DNA of 64,000 nt from Pseudomonas sp. Root562 (GTDB taxonomy: Bacteria > Pseudomonadota > Gammaproteobacteria > Pseudomonadales > Pseudomonadaceae), in NCBI RefSeq assembly GCF_001427125.1, contig NZ_LMGK01000020.1, positions 251,263 through 315,262 on the forward strand, in the 5' to 3' direction. The notes beneath the pieces are model-generated. The model was not told the origin of the DNA, did not search any database, and was given only the letters and a program-made list of their open reading frames with translations. Of the stretch, positions 42,040 through 51,155 are shown one piece after another. Made by a program: the position numbers and the translations under genes. Positions within the stretch are counted from its first letter, which is position 1. Each line of letters starts with the position of its first letter.

Positions 42040-43186
42040 CCACTTCCCGGGGCTTGAAGGTCATCAGGGCGATGGCCAACAGGATCGATGCCAGGATAAA
42101 AGCCGCCGCGGCAAAACCAAGGCCTTGCAGGCCTACACTGTCGATCACCCGGCCGCCGATCATGGCGCCCAGGCCAATACCGAGGTTGGCCCCGGCAATG
42201 TTCAGCGACGCGGCGAACGCCGGCGCCTGCGGTGCCGCCTTCATCAAACGCACATGGCTGACCAGGAACATCGCCGCCTGCGTCACGCCCCAGATGCCCA
42301 TCGCCGCCGCCAGCCCCACGGGCGAATGAATGTTCGGCACCAGCGCCACCAGCCCGGCGATCATGAATGCGCAAAACATCATCGACGCCATCAGCGGATG
42401 ACGGTCTACCGCGCGACCACCCAGCGAATTGCCGATCAACCCGACCGCGCCGAAACCCATCAGGCACCAGCCAACCACGGTGCCGTTGAAGCCGGCCAGG
42501 CGCTCGAGGATGTCCGCCAGATAGGTATAAGCAGTGAACATGCCGCTGAACACAATCACCGACAACAACACGTGACCGATCATCAACGGGCTGCGCAGGA
42601 TCTTGAACTGCGAAAGGAAACTCACCTGATGTTGATGCAGGCTGGTTTTTGGCAAATAGATAAACAGCAACAACGCTTTGGCAAACGCGATGACAGCCAG
42701 GATCGCGAAAGCACTGCGCCAGCCGAAGGCATCGGAAATCAGTGTGCCCACGGGTATGCCGAACACCGTGGCGCAGACAATACCGAAGCCGATCTTGGCA
42801 ATGGCCCGTCCCGCGTAGTCCGGCCCGACAATATCGACCGCTGTTTCACTGGCCAGGGCCCAGAACACCGGCAACCCCAGCGCCGGGATCAGCCGCGCGA
42901 ACGCCATGACCCAGATATTCGGCGCCAGTGCCGCCAGTGTGTTGGCCAGACCAAACATGATCAACACCGAAATAAACAGCTTGCGCCGCTCGAATCGCGC
43001 GAAGTACGCCGTCAGAAATGGGCCGAAGGCAGCAACAGTGAAAGCGAACAGCGTCACCAGCAGACCCGCTTGCGGGATGCTGACGCCTAGATCACGGGCG
43101 ATGGCCGGCAACAGGCCGACGATGACGAACTCCGTGGTCAGCACCGTGAACCCGGCGGCAGACAACAGAAGGATGGGCAACAGCAT
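42026..43186 (-). CDS. MFS transporter, drug/sugar efflux (DHA1) type
   Basis: 386 aa with twelve membrane helices. The segment TTEFVIVGLLPAIARDLGVS is typical of the AraJ/YdhP/SotB efflux branch, and FERRKLF follows helix 2. It probably exports a small compound by proton antiport. Substrate unknown. Convergent with nhaR. Confidence 0.85.
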   Translation of the reverse strand: MLLPILLLSAAGFTVLTTEFVIVGLLPAIARDLGVSIPQAGLLVTLFAFTVAAFGPFLTAYFARFERRKLFISVLIMFGLANTLAALAPNIWVMAFARLIPALGLPVFWALASETAVDIVGPDYAGRAIAKIGFGIVCATVFGIPVGTLISDAFGWRSAFAILAVIAFAKALLLFIYLPKTSLHQHQVSFLSQFKILRSPLMIGHVLLSVIVFSGMFTAYTYLADILERLAGFNGTVVGWCLMGFGAVGLIGNSLGGRAVDRHPLMASMMFCAFMIAGLVALVPNIHSPVGLAAAMGIWGVTQAAMFLVSHVRLMKAAPQAPAFAASLNIAGANLGIGLGAMIGGRVIDSVGLQGLGFAAAAFILASILLAIALMTFKPREVVTAP

Positions 43187-43576
43187 GCAAAACTCCAGAA
43201 AACGAGAACACCAGCGATAGCCCGAAGGCTCACTGGCAATATGAAAATGAGGATGGCGAATCTTAACAGAGTGCTTGCGGATGCGGTTGCACGAACCTGC
43301 AATTCGCGTTGAATGCCGGGGTGGCAGTTCGTCACAGGTCTGAAGGATCGCACCTACGCTGTGATAAAGTCCGCGCCCTGAAAAATGTACACCCTGTGGT
43401 GAATGTCCGGTCGGTTAGTCGAGACACCCATGGCGAGGGAGCTTGCTCCCTCGCCACAGGAATCAACGCTGGCATTTGCCCTGTGTTTCCTTCTCGGTTT
43501 CCTGCCTGCGGCCTGCCCTGTTTGTTGCCGCAAACCTGCGAAACCATGCATTAATAAAAATCAGAGATGCTGTTTT
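43187..43576. other. Intergenic region, MFS-sstT, with REP palindrome
   Basis: About 390 bases between divergent genes. It holds both promoters (not resolved) and one REP palindrome at 43431-43456. No RNA gene or small coding frame was supported. Confidence 0.5.
43431..43456. repeat. REP palindrome
   Basis: TGGCGAGGGAGC-TT-GCTCCCTCGCCA, a perfect 12-base-arm palindrome of the well-known Pseudomonas REP sequence family. It lies about 120 bases before sstT. Confidence 0.85.
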
Positions 43577-44809
43577 ATGACTGCTTCATCCCCTTCTCTA
43601 TTACACCGCATTAAACGCTTGAGCCTGGTCACGCAGATCGTGATCGGCCTGATCGCCGGTATTACCCTGGCGCTGCTTGCCCCCGACGCGGCGAAATCCA
43701 CGGCGTTCATTGGCAAAGTGTTTGTCTCGGCACTGAAAGCCGTCGCACCGATTCTGGTGTTCATACTGGTGATGGCGTCCATCGCCAACCACAAGCACGG
43801 CCAGGAAACCCATATCCGACCGATTCTGTTCCTGTATCTACTGGGGACGTTCGCCGCTGCAGTGGTCGCGGTGATTGCCAGCATGATGTTCCCGTCCAGC
43901 CTTGTGCTGTCGACGCAGGACGTGGCGGTGACAGCGCCGGGCGGCATTGGCGAAGTGCTGCAAAGCCTGCTGTTGAGTGTGGTGGATAACCCGATCAGTG
44001 CGCTGATGAATGCCAACTTCATCGGCATCCTGGCCTGGGCCATCGGCATGGGTATCGCCATCCGCCATGCGGGCGACACGACGCGTGAAGTGCTGGGCGA
44101 CCTGTCCAACGGCGTGACGGTTATCGTGCGGCTGGTCATCAGCTTCGCGCCGCTGGGGATTTTCGGCCTGGTGGCTTCGACCCTGGCGACGTCGGGTTTT
44201 GGTGCCTTGATCGGCTACGCGCATCTGTTGGCCGTGCTGCTGGGTTGCATGTTGTTCGTGGCGCTGGTGATGAACCCGCTCATCGTGTTCTGGAAACTGC
44301 GCCGCAACCCGTATCCGCTGGTACTGACCTGCTTGCGCGAGAGCGGCATCACCGCATTCTTCACCCGCAGTTCGGCAGCGAACATTCCGGTCAACCTGGA
44401 GTTGAGCAAGCGTCTGGGCCTGCACGAAGACACCTACTCGGTGTCGATCCCTTTGGGTGCGACCATCAACATGGCCGGTGCTGCGATCACTATCACCGTG
44501 CTGACGTTGGCGGCCGTGCACACACTGGGGATCACCGTGGATATTCCGACTGCGATCCTGCTCAGCGTCGTCGCGGCAATCTGCGCCTGCGGCGCTTCGG
44601 GTGTGGCGGGTGGTTCGCTGCTGCTGATTCCACTGGCGTGCAGCCTGTTCGGCATTCCGAGCGAAATCGCCATGCAGGTGGTAGCGGTAGGTTTCATTAT
44701 TGGTGTGTTGCAGGATTCGGCGGAGACCGCTCTGAATTCTTCCACTGATGTGCTGTTCACGGCGGCGGCTTGCCTGGGTGAAGAGCAGAAAGCCGAACGG
44801 CTGGCGTAG
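43577..44809 (+). CDS. sstT: Serine/threonine:sodium symporter SstT
   Basis: 410 aa, dicarboxylate/amino acid:cation symporter family. The re-entrant loop motif AFFTRSSAANIPVNLELSKRL and the substrate/sodium site GATINMAGAAITITV are intact. It imports serine and threonine with Na+. The ATG at 43577 is chosen for the family N-terminus (TASSPSLLHRIKRLSLV). The longer open frame runs through the REP element and is not credible. Confidence 0.93.
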   Translation: MTASSPSLLHRIKRLSLVTQIVIGLIAGITLALLAPDAAKSTAFIGKVFVSALKAVAPILVFILVMASIANHKHGQETHIRPILFLYLLGTFAAAVVAVIASMMFPSSLVLSTQDVAVTAPGGIGEVLQSLLLSVVDNPISALMNANFIGILAWAIGMGIAIRHAGDTTREVLGDLSNGVTVIVRLVISFAPLGIFGLVASTLATSGFGALIGYAHLLAVLLGCMLFVALVMNPLIVFWKLRRNPYPLVLTCLRESGITAFFTRSSAANIPVNLELSKRLGLHEDTYSVSIPLGATINMAGAAITITVLTLAAVHTLGITVDIPTAILLSVVAAICACGASGVAGGSLLLIPLACSLFGIPSEIAMQVVAVGFIIGVLQDSAETALNSSTDVLFTAAACLGEEQKAERLA

Positions 44810-44845
44810 TACATCGCCACTCCCACAGCAGATCGCTTGCCCATG

Positions 44846-44883
44846 AAAAAGCCCCCGCAGCCAAAGGCTCCGGGGGCTTTTTT
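44846..44883. terminator. Bidirectional terminator, sstT and DUF1993 gene
   Basis: Stem AAAAAGCCCCCG / CGGGGGCTTTTT with a CAGCC/GGCT inner pairing and a six-T tail on the sstT side. Confidence 0.92.
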
Positions 44884-44896
44884 ACATCTGGACGGT

Positions 44897-45406
44897 TTAG
44901 AACGCGCCCATGTAATCGCGCTTGCCCACTTCCACACCGTTGTGGCGCAACAGTGCATAAGTGGTGGTGACGTGGAAGAAGAACTGCGGCAGGCCGTAGG
45001 TCAGCAGGTAAGCCTGGCCAGAAAAACGCTTTTCTTTCGGCGTGCCAGGACGGGTGACGATCTCGATGCCTTCCTTGCCATTGATCTGCTCAGGCGTGAA
45101 CTCGCCGATGTAGGCCAGAACCTTGGCGATCAGCGCTTGCAGCTCGGCGAAAGTGGTTTCGGTGTCGTCGTACTTCGGCACTTCAACCTCGGCCAGACGC
45201 GAAGAAACGCCCTTGGCGAAATCGACGGCGATTTGCACCTGGCGCACCAGCGGGAACATGTCCGGGTACAGGCGGGCTTGCAGGAAGGCGTTCGGGTCGA
45301 TGTTCTTGGCGGTGGCGTGGGCCTCGGCTTTTTTCAGTACATCGCTCAGGGCGTTGAGCATTTGCTGGAAAACAGGAACGGAGGCGTCGTACAGGGAAAT
45401 GGTCAT
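44897..45406 (-). CDS. DUF1993-family protein
   Basis: 169 aa, all-helical, DinB-like fold typical of DUF1993 (LYDASVPVFQQMLNALSDVL; LPQFFFHVTTTYALLRHNGV). Cytoplasmic, function unknown; some relatives bind metal. Monocistronic. Confidence 0.88.
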   Translation of the reverse strand: MTISLYDASVPVFQQMLNALSDVLKKAEAHATAKNIDPNAFLQARLYPDMFPLVRQVQIAVDFAKGVSSRLAEVEVPKYDDTETTFAELQALIAKVLAYIGEFTPEQINGKEGIEIVTRPGTPKEKRFSGQAYLLTYGLPQFFFHVTTTYALLRHNGVEVGKRDYMGAF

Positions 45407-45532
45407 GGCAGTCTCGCGTGATGACAGGAGGAAACGTGGGGCCGATTATAGCCATGCGCGACCGTCCTGCGGCTTGTCTTTTATCCTGCAAGGATTAGGC
45501 TAGGCTGCTTCGATGGCACAGGGAAAAGCGCG

Positions 45533-46180
45533 ATGAACACTGAACAAGAACAGACCTTTGACGAACCACGCCTGAACGGCACGGAAATCCGCATTCTGGG
45601 TTCGTTGATCGAGAAACAGGCCACCAGCCCGGAAACCTATCCGCTTACCCTCAATGCCCTGGTGATTGCCTGCAACCAGAAAACCAGCCGCGAACCGGTG
45701 ATGAACCTCACTCCCGGCCAGGTTGGGCAGAGCCTGCGTGCACTTGAAGGACGCGGTTTCACCAAACTGGTGATGGGCAGCCGCGCAGATCGCTGGGAAC
45801 ACAAAGTCGACAAGGCGTTGGAGTTGGTGCCGGCTCAGGTGATTCTGACCGGGCTGATGTTTTTGCGCGGACCGCAGACAGTCAACGAACTGCTGACCCG
45901 CAGTGGTCGCATGCATGAGTTTGAAGATGCCGAACAGGTGGTGCATCAGCTCGAGCGCTTGATTGCGCGAGGGCTGGCGGTGCTGATTCCGCGACAGGCG
46001 GGGCAGCGCGAAGACCGTTATACCCATGCGCTGGGCGATCCGGCGGATATCGAGGCGATTCTCGCGGCGCGGCAGAACCCGTCGGAACGCGGCGCTGGCA
46101 GCGGTGTTTCGGTTGAGCGGATAGAGGAGCTGGAGGCGCGGATTGCGGCGCTGGAAGAGCGGCTGGCGCGGCTGGAATAG
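45533..46180 (+). CDS. yceH: YceH/DUF480-family winged-helix protein
   Basis: 215 aa. Two tandem winged-helix modules (NGTEIRILGSLIEKQATSPE; TPGQVGQSLRALEGRGF) are followed by a short coiled coil at the C-terminus (ERIEELEARIAALEERLARL). DNA-binding is expected from the fold, though the role is not established. ATG follows GCGCG with a weak ribosome site. Confidence 0.88.
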   Translation: MNTEQEQTFDEPRLNGTEIRILGSLIEKQATSPETYPLTLNALVIACNQKTSREPVMNLTPGQVGQSLRALEGRGFTKLVMGSRADRWEHKVDKALELVPAQVILTGLMFLRGPQTVNELLTRSGRMHEFEDAEQVVHQLERLIARGLAVLIPRQAGQREDRYTHALGDPADIEAILAARQNPSERGAGSGVSVERIEELEARIAALEERLARLE

Positions 46181-46214
46181 CTGATCTGCTGCTCATCCTG
46201 ATGTTGGATGTGCC

Positions 46215-46290
46215 GCCGTCATCGCCAGCAGGCTGGCTCCCACATTTGGATTGCTTCCATTGTGGGAGCCAGCCTGCTGGCGATGACGGC
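46215..46290. repeat. REPIN: inverted pair of REP sequences
   Basis: Perfect 30-base arms (GCCGTCATCGCCAGCAGGCT... and its complement) with a 16-base loop, lying between convergent yceH and the aroE paralogue. It can fold into a long hairpin and may also end transcription. Confidence 0.9.
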
Positions 46291-46319
46291 CGACGCAAAC
46301 ATATAAAAACCAGGATTTA

Positions 46320-47138
46320 TCAACCCCGCGCAAACGCCACCGCTTTCTGAAACTGTTCCTCTGTCGGGCGAACGCCGGTGTACAGCACAAACTGCTCCAA
46401 GGCCTGGATTGCAATCACTTCCAGCCCGGTAATGACCTTCTTGCCCTCGGCACGCGCCCGCACGATCAGTGGGGTTTCCGACGGTATCGCCACCACATCG
46501 AAGACGATATCCGCGGCCTTGATGACTTCGACGCCGAAGGCCAATTTACCGGCTTCTGCCCCGCCATCCATGCCCACCGGGGTTACGTTGACCAGCATCT
46601 GCGGACGACGGGTACCCAGGTCCGCTTGCCATTCATAACCCAGGGATTGGGCCAAAGCGCGGCCGGCGCGTTCGTTACGGGCCACGATCAAGCCATTTTT
46701 GTAACCACCGTCACGCAGGGCACTGGCAACAGCCTTGGCCATGCCACCGCTGCCGCGCAGCGCAAACGTAGTGTCCTTGGGCACTTCGTGGGTTTGCAGC
46801 AGTTGGGCCACGGCGATGTAATCAGTGTTGTAGGCCTTGAGATGGCCGTCGGTGTTAACGATGGTGTTGATCGATTGAATGGCGGCGGCGGAAGCGTCCA
46901 TTTCATCGACCAAGGCAATACAGGCTTCCTTGAACGGCATGGACACGCCACACCCGCGAATGCCCAGCGCACGAATACCGCCCACGGCACCCGGCAGATC
47001 CTGACTGCTGAACGCCTTGTAATAGAAATTCAACCCCAACTGCTCATACAGATGATTGTGAAATCGCAGGCCAAAGTTGCCGGGGCGCCCGGAAAGTGAC
47101 ATGCACAACTGAGTGTCTCGATTGGGGTTCATCTGCAT
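46320..47138 (-). CDS. Shikimate dehydrogenase paralogue
   Basis: 272 aa, AroE superfamily. The substrate domain has GVSMPFKE (catalytic Lys; usual motif NVTxPFK) and INTIVNTDGHLKAYNTDY with the catalytic Asp. The nucleotide site reads GSGGMAKAVASAL, a departure from the usual GAGG(A/S)xxA. The NVTPVGM motif is present. It probably reduces a shikimate- or quinate-like compound with NAD(P)H and is unlikely to be the main biosynthetic AroE. GGAG lies six bases before the ATG. Confidence 0.82.
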   Translation of the reverse strand: MQMNPNRDTQLCMSLSGRPGNFGLRFHNHLYEQLGLNFYYKAFSSQDLPGAVGGIRALGIRGCGVSMPFKEACIALVDEMDASAAAIQSINTIVNTDGHLKAYNTDYIAVAQLLQTHEVPKDTTFALRGSGGMAKAVASALRDGGYKNGLIVARNERAGRALAQSLGYEWQADLGTRRPQMLVNVTPVGMDGGAEAGKLAFGVEVIKAADIVFDVVAIPSETPLIVRARAEGKKVITGLEVIAIQALEQFVLYTGVRPTEEQFQKAVAFARG

Positions 47139-47381
47139 GAAGATCTCCTTCTAACGCACTTTCAGATGGACGGGATTAGCCAGCCCAAGTGTTCTGATCA
47201 ATGATAATCGCGTACCTGTCGGCGGCACCTGCAACCGTCAGAAAACCGGTACAGACCTTACACAAAATTTACCCTGCGGCTGTGCTGATTTTCAAAAAAA
47301 CGCTGTCTTAGAAGTATCCCCGCGACAAACCTTGAGTCTATTGCAGACACAAGCGCCGGGGCGAAGAAGCGAGGAACTATC

Positions 47382-47753
47382 ATGATCCGTACAATCCCCA
47401 CAGTGGCCTTGCTGATCGGCGCTCTGACTATCGCCGGGCAGGCAGAGGCGCATGGCGGTGGCGGCGGCGGTTGGGAAGGCCCGGCGGTATTTGGCGCGAT
47501 CGTGGGCACGGCCATCGTTGGCTCGGCCATCATCAACAGCAACCGACCGGTGTACGTCGCGCCGCAACCGGTCTATGCCCAGCCGGCCCCGGTCTATTAC
47601 GCACCGCCACCGCCTCCGGTCTACTACCAACCAGCTCCGGTGTACGTGCAACAGCCGATCTACTACCGTCCGGCGCCGGTCTATTACGGACCACCCCGTG
47701 GCTATTACGGCCCGCCCCGCGGTTACTATCGCCCCCGTTACGGTCACTACTGA
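47382..47753 (+). CDS. Exported Pro/Tyr-rich repeat protein
   Basis: 123 aa. Signal peptide to about residue 23 (GQAEA), then HGGGGGGWEG and a hydrophobic glycine/alanine stretch (AIVGTAIVGSAII). The last 75 residues are degenerate repeats of PVYY/APPP/QPAPVY and two GPPRGYY units. The composition suggests a cell-surface or outer-membrane-associated structural protein. GAGGAAC precedes the ATG. Function unknown. Confidence 0.72.
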   Translation: MIRTIPTVALLIGALTIAGQAEAHGGGGGGWEGPAVFGAIVGTAIVGSAIINSNRPVYVAPQPVYAQPAPVYYAPPPPPVYYQPAPVYVQQPIYYRPAPVYYGPPRGYYGPPRGYYRPRYGHY

Positions 47754-48097
47754 CTGGTTCATCAAGCCCCGCAGTGACGGCTAGATGCTGTTCACTTAAA
47801 GCATCCTGTGGCGAGGGAGCTCGTCTTTGAGTGAGCAGTATTGCGCTGTAATAGCGGGGCTTTTTTGGCCCGTTGTTTCGTCCTGAACAACGCTTTCACC
47901 TTCTGACTTATCATCAGGCTGGTCTGAATAAATCTCGCCGAGGTCGCTCTCGGGACAGCGGGCCGGGCATAAATGGGCAACAGTGTCCCGACACTGTTTC
48001 TGCCGCGCGGCAGCCAACGGTCATATTTATGTCATGTCAGGTCTGCAAGCTCGGGCCTGTCCGTCAAGAACAGGTTGATAACAACAAGGACGACCTC
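47754..48097. other. Intergenic region with split terminator and REP fragment
   Basis: About 345 bases. Two 9-base complementary arms, AAGCCCCGC (47764-47772) and GCGGGGCTT (47854-47862), the latter followed by TTTT, are separated by 81 bases. That insert contains a REP half-site (TGGCGAGGGAGC) and an imperfect inverted repeat (CTGTTCACTTAAAG / CTTTGAGTGAGCAG). It looks like a terminator whose loop received a REP-type insertion. The remainder is the promoter region of the next gene. Confidence 0.5.
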
Positions 48098-48292
48098 ATG
48101 CCAACGCAAAATCCGCACCGCATTGTCGGCCTGTGCACTTCAAGCAAGGTGTACAACGCGCTGACCGAACTCAAGCACCTGGAAGGTCATCGCAGCGCCA
48201 AGTTCCTTTCGCTGCTGACGCAAAACCTGGTGCGCAAAGGCCTGCTCAATGAGCAGGAAGTGGTGCACATGCTCGACCAGGTCGTCGATTGA
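48098..48292 (+). CDS. Small conserved-looking cytoplasmic protein
   Basis: 64 aa from ATG 48098 with AAGGA eight bases upstream. Helical and basic/hydrophobic (GHRSAKFLSLLTQNLVRKGL), no signal or membrane helix. Function unknown. The open frame extends upstream to 47873, but that part crosses promoter-like sequence. Confidence 0.6.
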   Translation: MPTQNPHRIVGLCTSSKVYNALTELKHLEGHRSAKFLSLLTQNLVRKGLLNEQEVVHMLDQVVD

Positions 48293-48405
48293 GCGACAGC
48301 GGGTCAATTGCCCTCACTCGCATCAATGACCACTATCGAAAACGGTGATTGTTCGTAAAAACCTGCGCCACGTAAGGTAGCCCCATAGATTGATGGAGGT
48401 TACTT

Positions 48406-48600
48406 ATGATGTCTCAAGTTCAGATCATGTCCGTTATCGGCAGCGCCGTCCCTGCACCGCTCAGAGCGCTGGGCATGCTTGCCTGCTGGTATCTCGTCCA
48501 GGATGGCGAACAAATCAGCGGCCCGCTCACCTCACTGCCCGATGCCCAGGCGCTGTCGCAGCAAATCAGTGCTGGCCAGCAAGGCAAGCTCAACGCCTAA
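48406..48600 (+). CDS. Small hypothetical protein
   Basis: 64 aa. GGAGG seven bases before the ATG gives a good start; a second ATG follows at once. Sequence includes ALGMLACWYLVQDGEQISGP, a hydrophobic patch but not a clear membrane helix. Its stop overlaps the convergent permease stop by four bases. Function unknown. Confidence 0.6.
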   Translation: MMSQVQIMSVIGSAVPAPLRALGMLACWYLVQDGEQISGPLTSLPDAQALSQQISAGQQGKLNA

Positions 48601-49658
48601 GGCAACTGAACCCGCGGCTTGGTCTCGATGAAAATCGCCCAGCTCGACATGAACAGTGCGGCAATCAACGGCCCGATGACAAAGCCGTTGAGACCGAAGA
48701 TCGCCAGGCCACCCAAGGTGGAAATCAGGATCATGTAATCGGGCATCTTCGTGTCCTTGCCCACCAGGATCGGTCGCAGCACGTTATCGACCAGGCCGAT
48801 CACGAACACACCGAACAAGGCCAATGTCACGCCTTGCCAGATCGCCCCGGTAAACAGGAAAAACGCTGCCACCGGCGCCCAGACAATCCCGGCCCCCACA
48901 GCCGGCAACAGCGACAGAAACGCCATCAGCACTGCCCAGATCAAGACACTGGGAATATCCAGAAACCAGAAGATCAAACCGCCCAACGCGCCCTGCGTGA
49001 TCGCCACCACCAGATTGCCCTTCACGGTCGCCCGCACCACGCGGTTGAACTTGAGTTGCAAACGGCGCTTCTGGGTTTCCTCCAGCGGTACGGCCATGCG
49101 CACCTTGCGCGCAAGTTCGGCACCGTCACGCAAGAAGAAAAACAGCAGGTACAGCATGATGAAAAAGCTGACGATGAACTCGAACGTGCCCTGACCAAAA
49201 CTGAACACCTGGGTAGCAACGAATTCATTGCCGGACATGGCGCTCTTGATGATTTTTTCCCGCAGCCCATTCAGTTCGCCCATTCCGAAACGGTCGAGCA
49301 AATGCTGGAAGTAGGCCGGCAGGCTGTGTTTGAACTGCGTCACGTAGCCGGCTATGTCCAGTTCACCACTCTCGATCTTCTGGTAGACCGCTGTTCCTTC
49401 CTGCACCAGAAAGATGCTCAGGACAATCACCGGCAGGATCGCGATCAACAAACAGATGCTCAAGGTGAGCATGGAGGTGAGGTTGCGCTGCCAGCCGAAT
49501 TTCAATTGCAGCCTTCGCTGTAGAGGGGCGAACAGAATCCCGAGGATCACCGCCCAGAATACGGCACCGTAAAACGGCAACAATATCCAGATGAAAGCAA
49601 CGCTTACCAGTGCCAGCAGGATCGTCAACGACCTGTCTTTAAGTGTTTCTTCGTTCAT
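48597..49658 (-). CDS. AI-2E-family (PerM/YdiK-like) membrane permease
   Basis: 353 aa with about eight membrane helices and a central periplasmic or cytoplasmic segment. It shows ILLPFYGAVFWAVILGILFA, IVSFFIMLYLLFFFLRDG and the family C-terminal DNVLRPILVGKDTKMPDY. Family members export small molecules or Na+/H+; the substrate here is unknown. The start at 49658 (MNEETLKDRS) is preferred; the longer frame adds non-helical sequence. Confidence 0.85.
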   Translation of the reverse strand: MNEETLKDRSLTILLALVSVAFIWILLPFYGAVFWAVILGILFAPLQRRLQLKFGWQRNLTSMLTLSICLLIAILPVIVLSIFLVQEGTAVYQKIESGELDIAGYVTQFKHSLPAYFQHLLDRFGMGELNGLREKIIKSAMSGNEFVATQVFSFGQGTFEFIVSFFIMLYLLFFFLRDGAELARKVRMAVPLEETQKRRLQLKFNRVVRATVKGNLVVAITQGALGGLIFWFLDIPSVLIWAVLMAFLSLLPAVGAGIVWAPVAAFFLFTGAIWQGVTLALFGVFVIGLVDNVLRPILVGKDTKMPDYMILISTLGGLAIFGLNGFVIGPLIAALFMSSWAIFIETKPRVQLP

Positions 49659-49820
49659 GTCCGATCCATGCCAGTCTGCCTGAACGCGAAAGTACGTCCT
49701 GTTCCTTAGGCCGCCACGGCTCGCACGAGTGCCATCCGTTTGTGAATAAAGCATAGATCCAGATCAATAAACCCTCGGAGCAAAGCGTTTACCCTGCTCG
49801 GCTTTTGCGATCGACTCACC

Positions 49821-51140
49821 ATGAACCTCATTGCTCCGGAACTGCTCGCCCCCGCCGGCACCCTGAAAAACATGCGTTATGCGTTCGCCTACGGCGCCGA
49901 TGCGGTGTATGCCGGTCAGCCGCGCTACAGTCTGCGGGTGCGCAACAACGAATTCGATCATGCCCATCTGGCCCTCGGCATTCGCGAGGCGCAGGCGCTG
50001 GGCAAACGTTTCTATGTAGTGGTCAACATCGCGCCGCACAACGCCAAGCTAAAGACCTTCCTCAAGGACCTGGCGCCCATCATCGCCATGGCGCCCGACG
50101 CGCTGATCATGTCCGATCCCGGCCTGATCATGCTGGTGCGCCGACACTATCCGCAGATGCCGATTCACCTTTCAGTGCAGGCCAACACCGTGAATTGGGC
50201 CAGTGTCGAGTTCTGGCAACAACAGGGCTTGAGCCGGATCATTTTGTCGCGGGAGTTGTCGCTGGAAGAAATCGAGGAAATTCGTCAGCAGGTCCCGGCC
50301 ATGGAGCTGGAGGTATTTGTGCATGGTGCGTTGTGTATGGCCTATTCCGGGCGCTGCCTGCTGTCGGGCTACATGAACAAACGCGACGCCAACCAAGGCA
50401 GCTGCACCAACGCTTGCCGCTGGAAATACGCTGCGCAACCGGCCACCGAGAACCTGCTGGGAGAGATCGTCCAGACGTTCGAGCCGGAACCGACCCTGGG
50501 CATCGGCGCGCCCACCGACCAGGTGTTCCTGTTACAGGAAGCCAACCGTCCGGCCGAAGAGATGCCGGCCTTCGAGGATGAACACGGCACCTACATCATG
50601 AACGCCAAGGATCTGCGCGCGGTGCAGCATGTCGAGCGCCTGACGCGGATGGGGGTGCACTCACTGAAAATCGAAGGCCGGACCAAATCGCATTTCTATT
50701 GCGCACGCACCACTCAGGTTTACCGCCGGGCAATCGACGATGCGGTGGCTGGCCGGACGTTCGACCGCAGCCTGATGGCAGATCTGGAATCCCTCGCCCA
50801 GCGCGGTTACACCGAGGGCTTCCTGCGGCGCCATGTGCACGACGAATACCAGAACTACCAGAACGGCAGTTCGGTATCAGAGCGACAACAGTTCGTCGGC
50901 GAACTGACAGGCGAACGTCAGGGGCGTTTGGCGCAAGTAAAGGTGAAAAACCGTTTTGCCTTGGGCGACCACATGGAACTGATGACGCCCAAGGGCAACT
51001 TCCACTTCGATCTGCACCAGCTGCAGAACATGCAAGGCGAGCCCATCAAAGTGGCACCGGGCGACGGACACACGGTGTATTTGCCGATTCCGGATGCGGT
51101 GGATCTGAATTTCGGGCTGCTGATGCGGGATTTGTCGTAA
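49821..51140 (+). CDS. trhP: U32-family tRNA hydroxylation protein TrhP
   Basis: 439 aa, U32 peptidase-like family, orthologous in pattern to E. coli YegQ/TrhP. TrhP makes 5-hydroxyuridine at tRNA position 34 using prephenate-derived chemistry. The start PELLAPAGTLKNMRYAFAYG is diagnostic. The iron-sulfur cysteines fall in CMAYSGRC and SCTNACRWKY. The C-terminal RNA-binding region starts after KIEGRTKSHFYCA. Confidence 0.88.
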   Translation: MNLIAPELLAPAGTLKNMRYAFAYGADAVYAGQPRYSLRVRNNEFDHAHLALGIREAQALGKRFYVVVNIAPHNAKLKTFLKDLAPIIAMAPDALIMSDPGLIMLVRRHYPQMPIHLSVQANTVNWASVEFWQQQGLSRIILSRELSLEEIEEIRQQVPAMELEVFVHGALCMAYSGRCLLSGYMNKRDANQGSCTNACRWKYAAQPATENLLGEIVQTFEPEPTLGIGAPTDQVFLLQEANRPAEEMPAFEDEHGTYIMNAKDLRAVQHVERLTRMGVHSLKIEGRTKSHFYCARTTQVYRRAIDDAVAGRTFDRSLMADLESLAQRGYTEGFLRRHVHDEYQNYQNGSSVSERQQFVGELTGERQGRLAQVKVKNRFALGDHMELMTPKGNFHFDLHQLQNMQGEPIKVAPGDGHTVYLPIPDAVDLNFGLLMRDLS

Positions 51141-51155
51141 CCCTCCTATAGAGCG

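Noticed and set aside
46215..46290. Possible CRISPR-like repeat
   Set aside because: A single inverted pair with no regular spacing or spacers; fits a REPIN.
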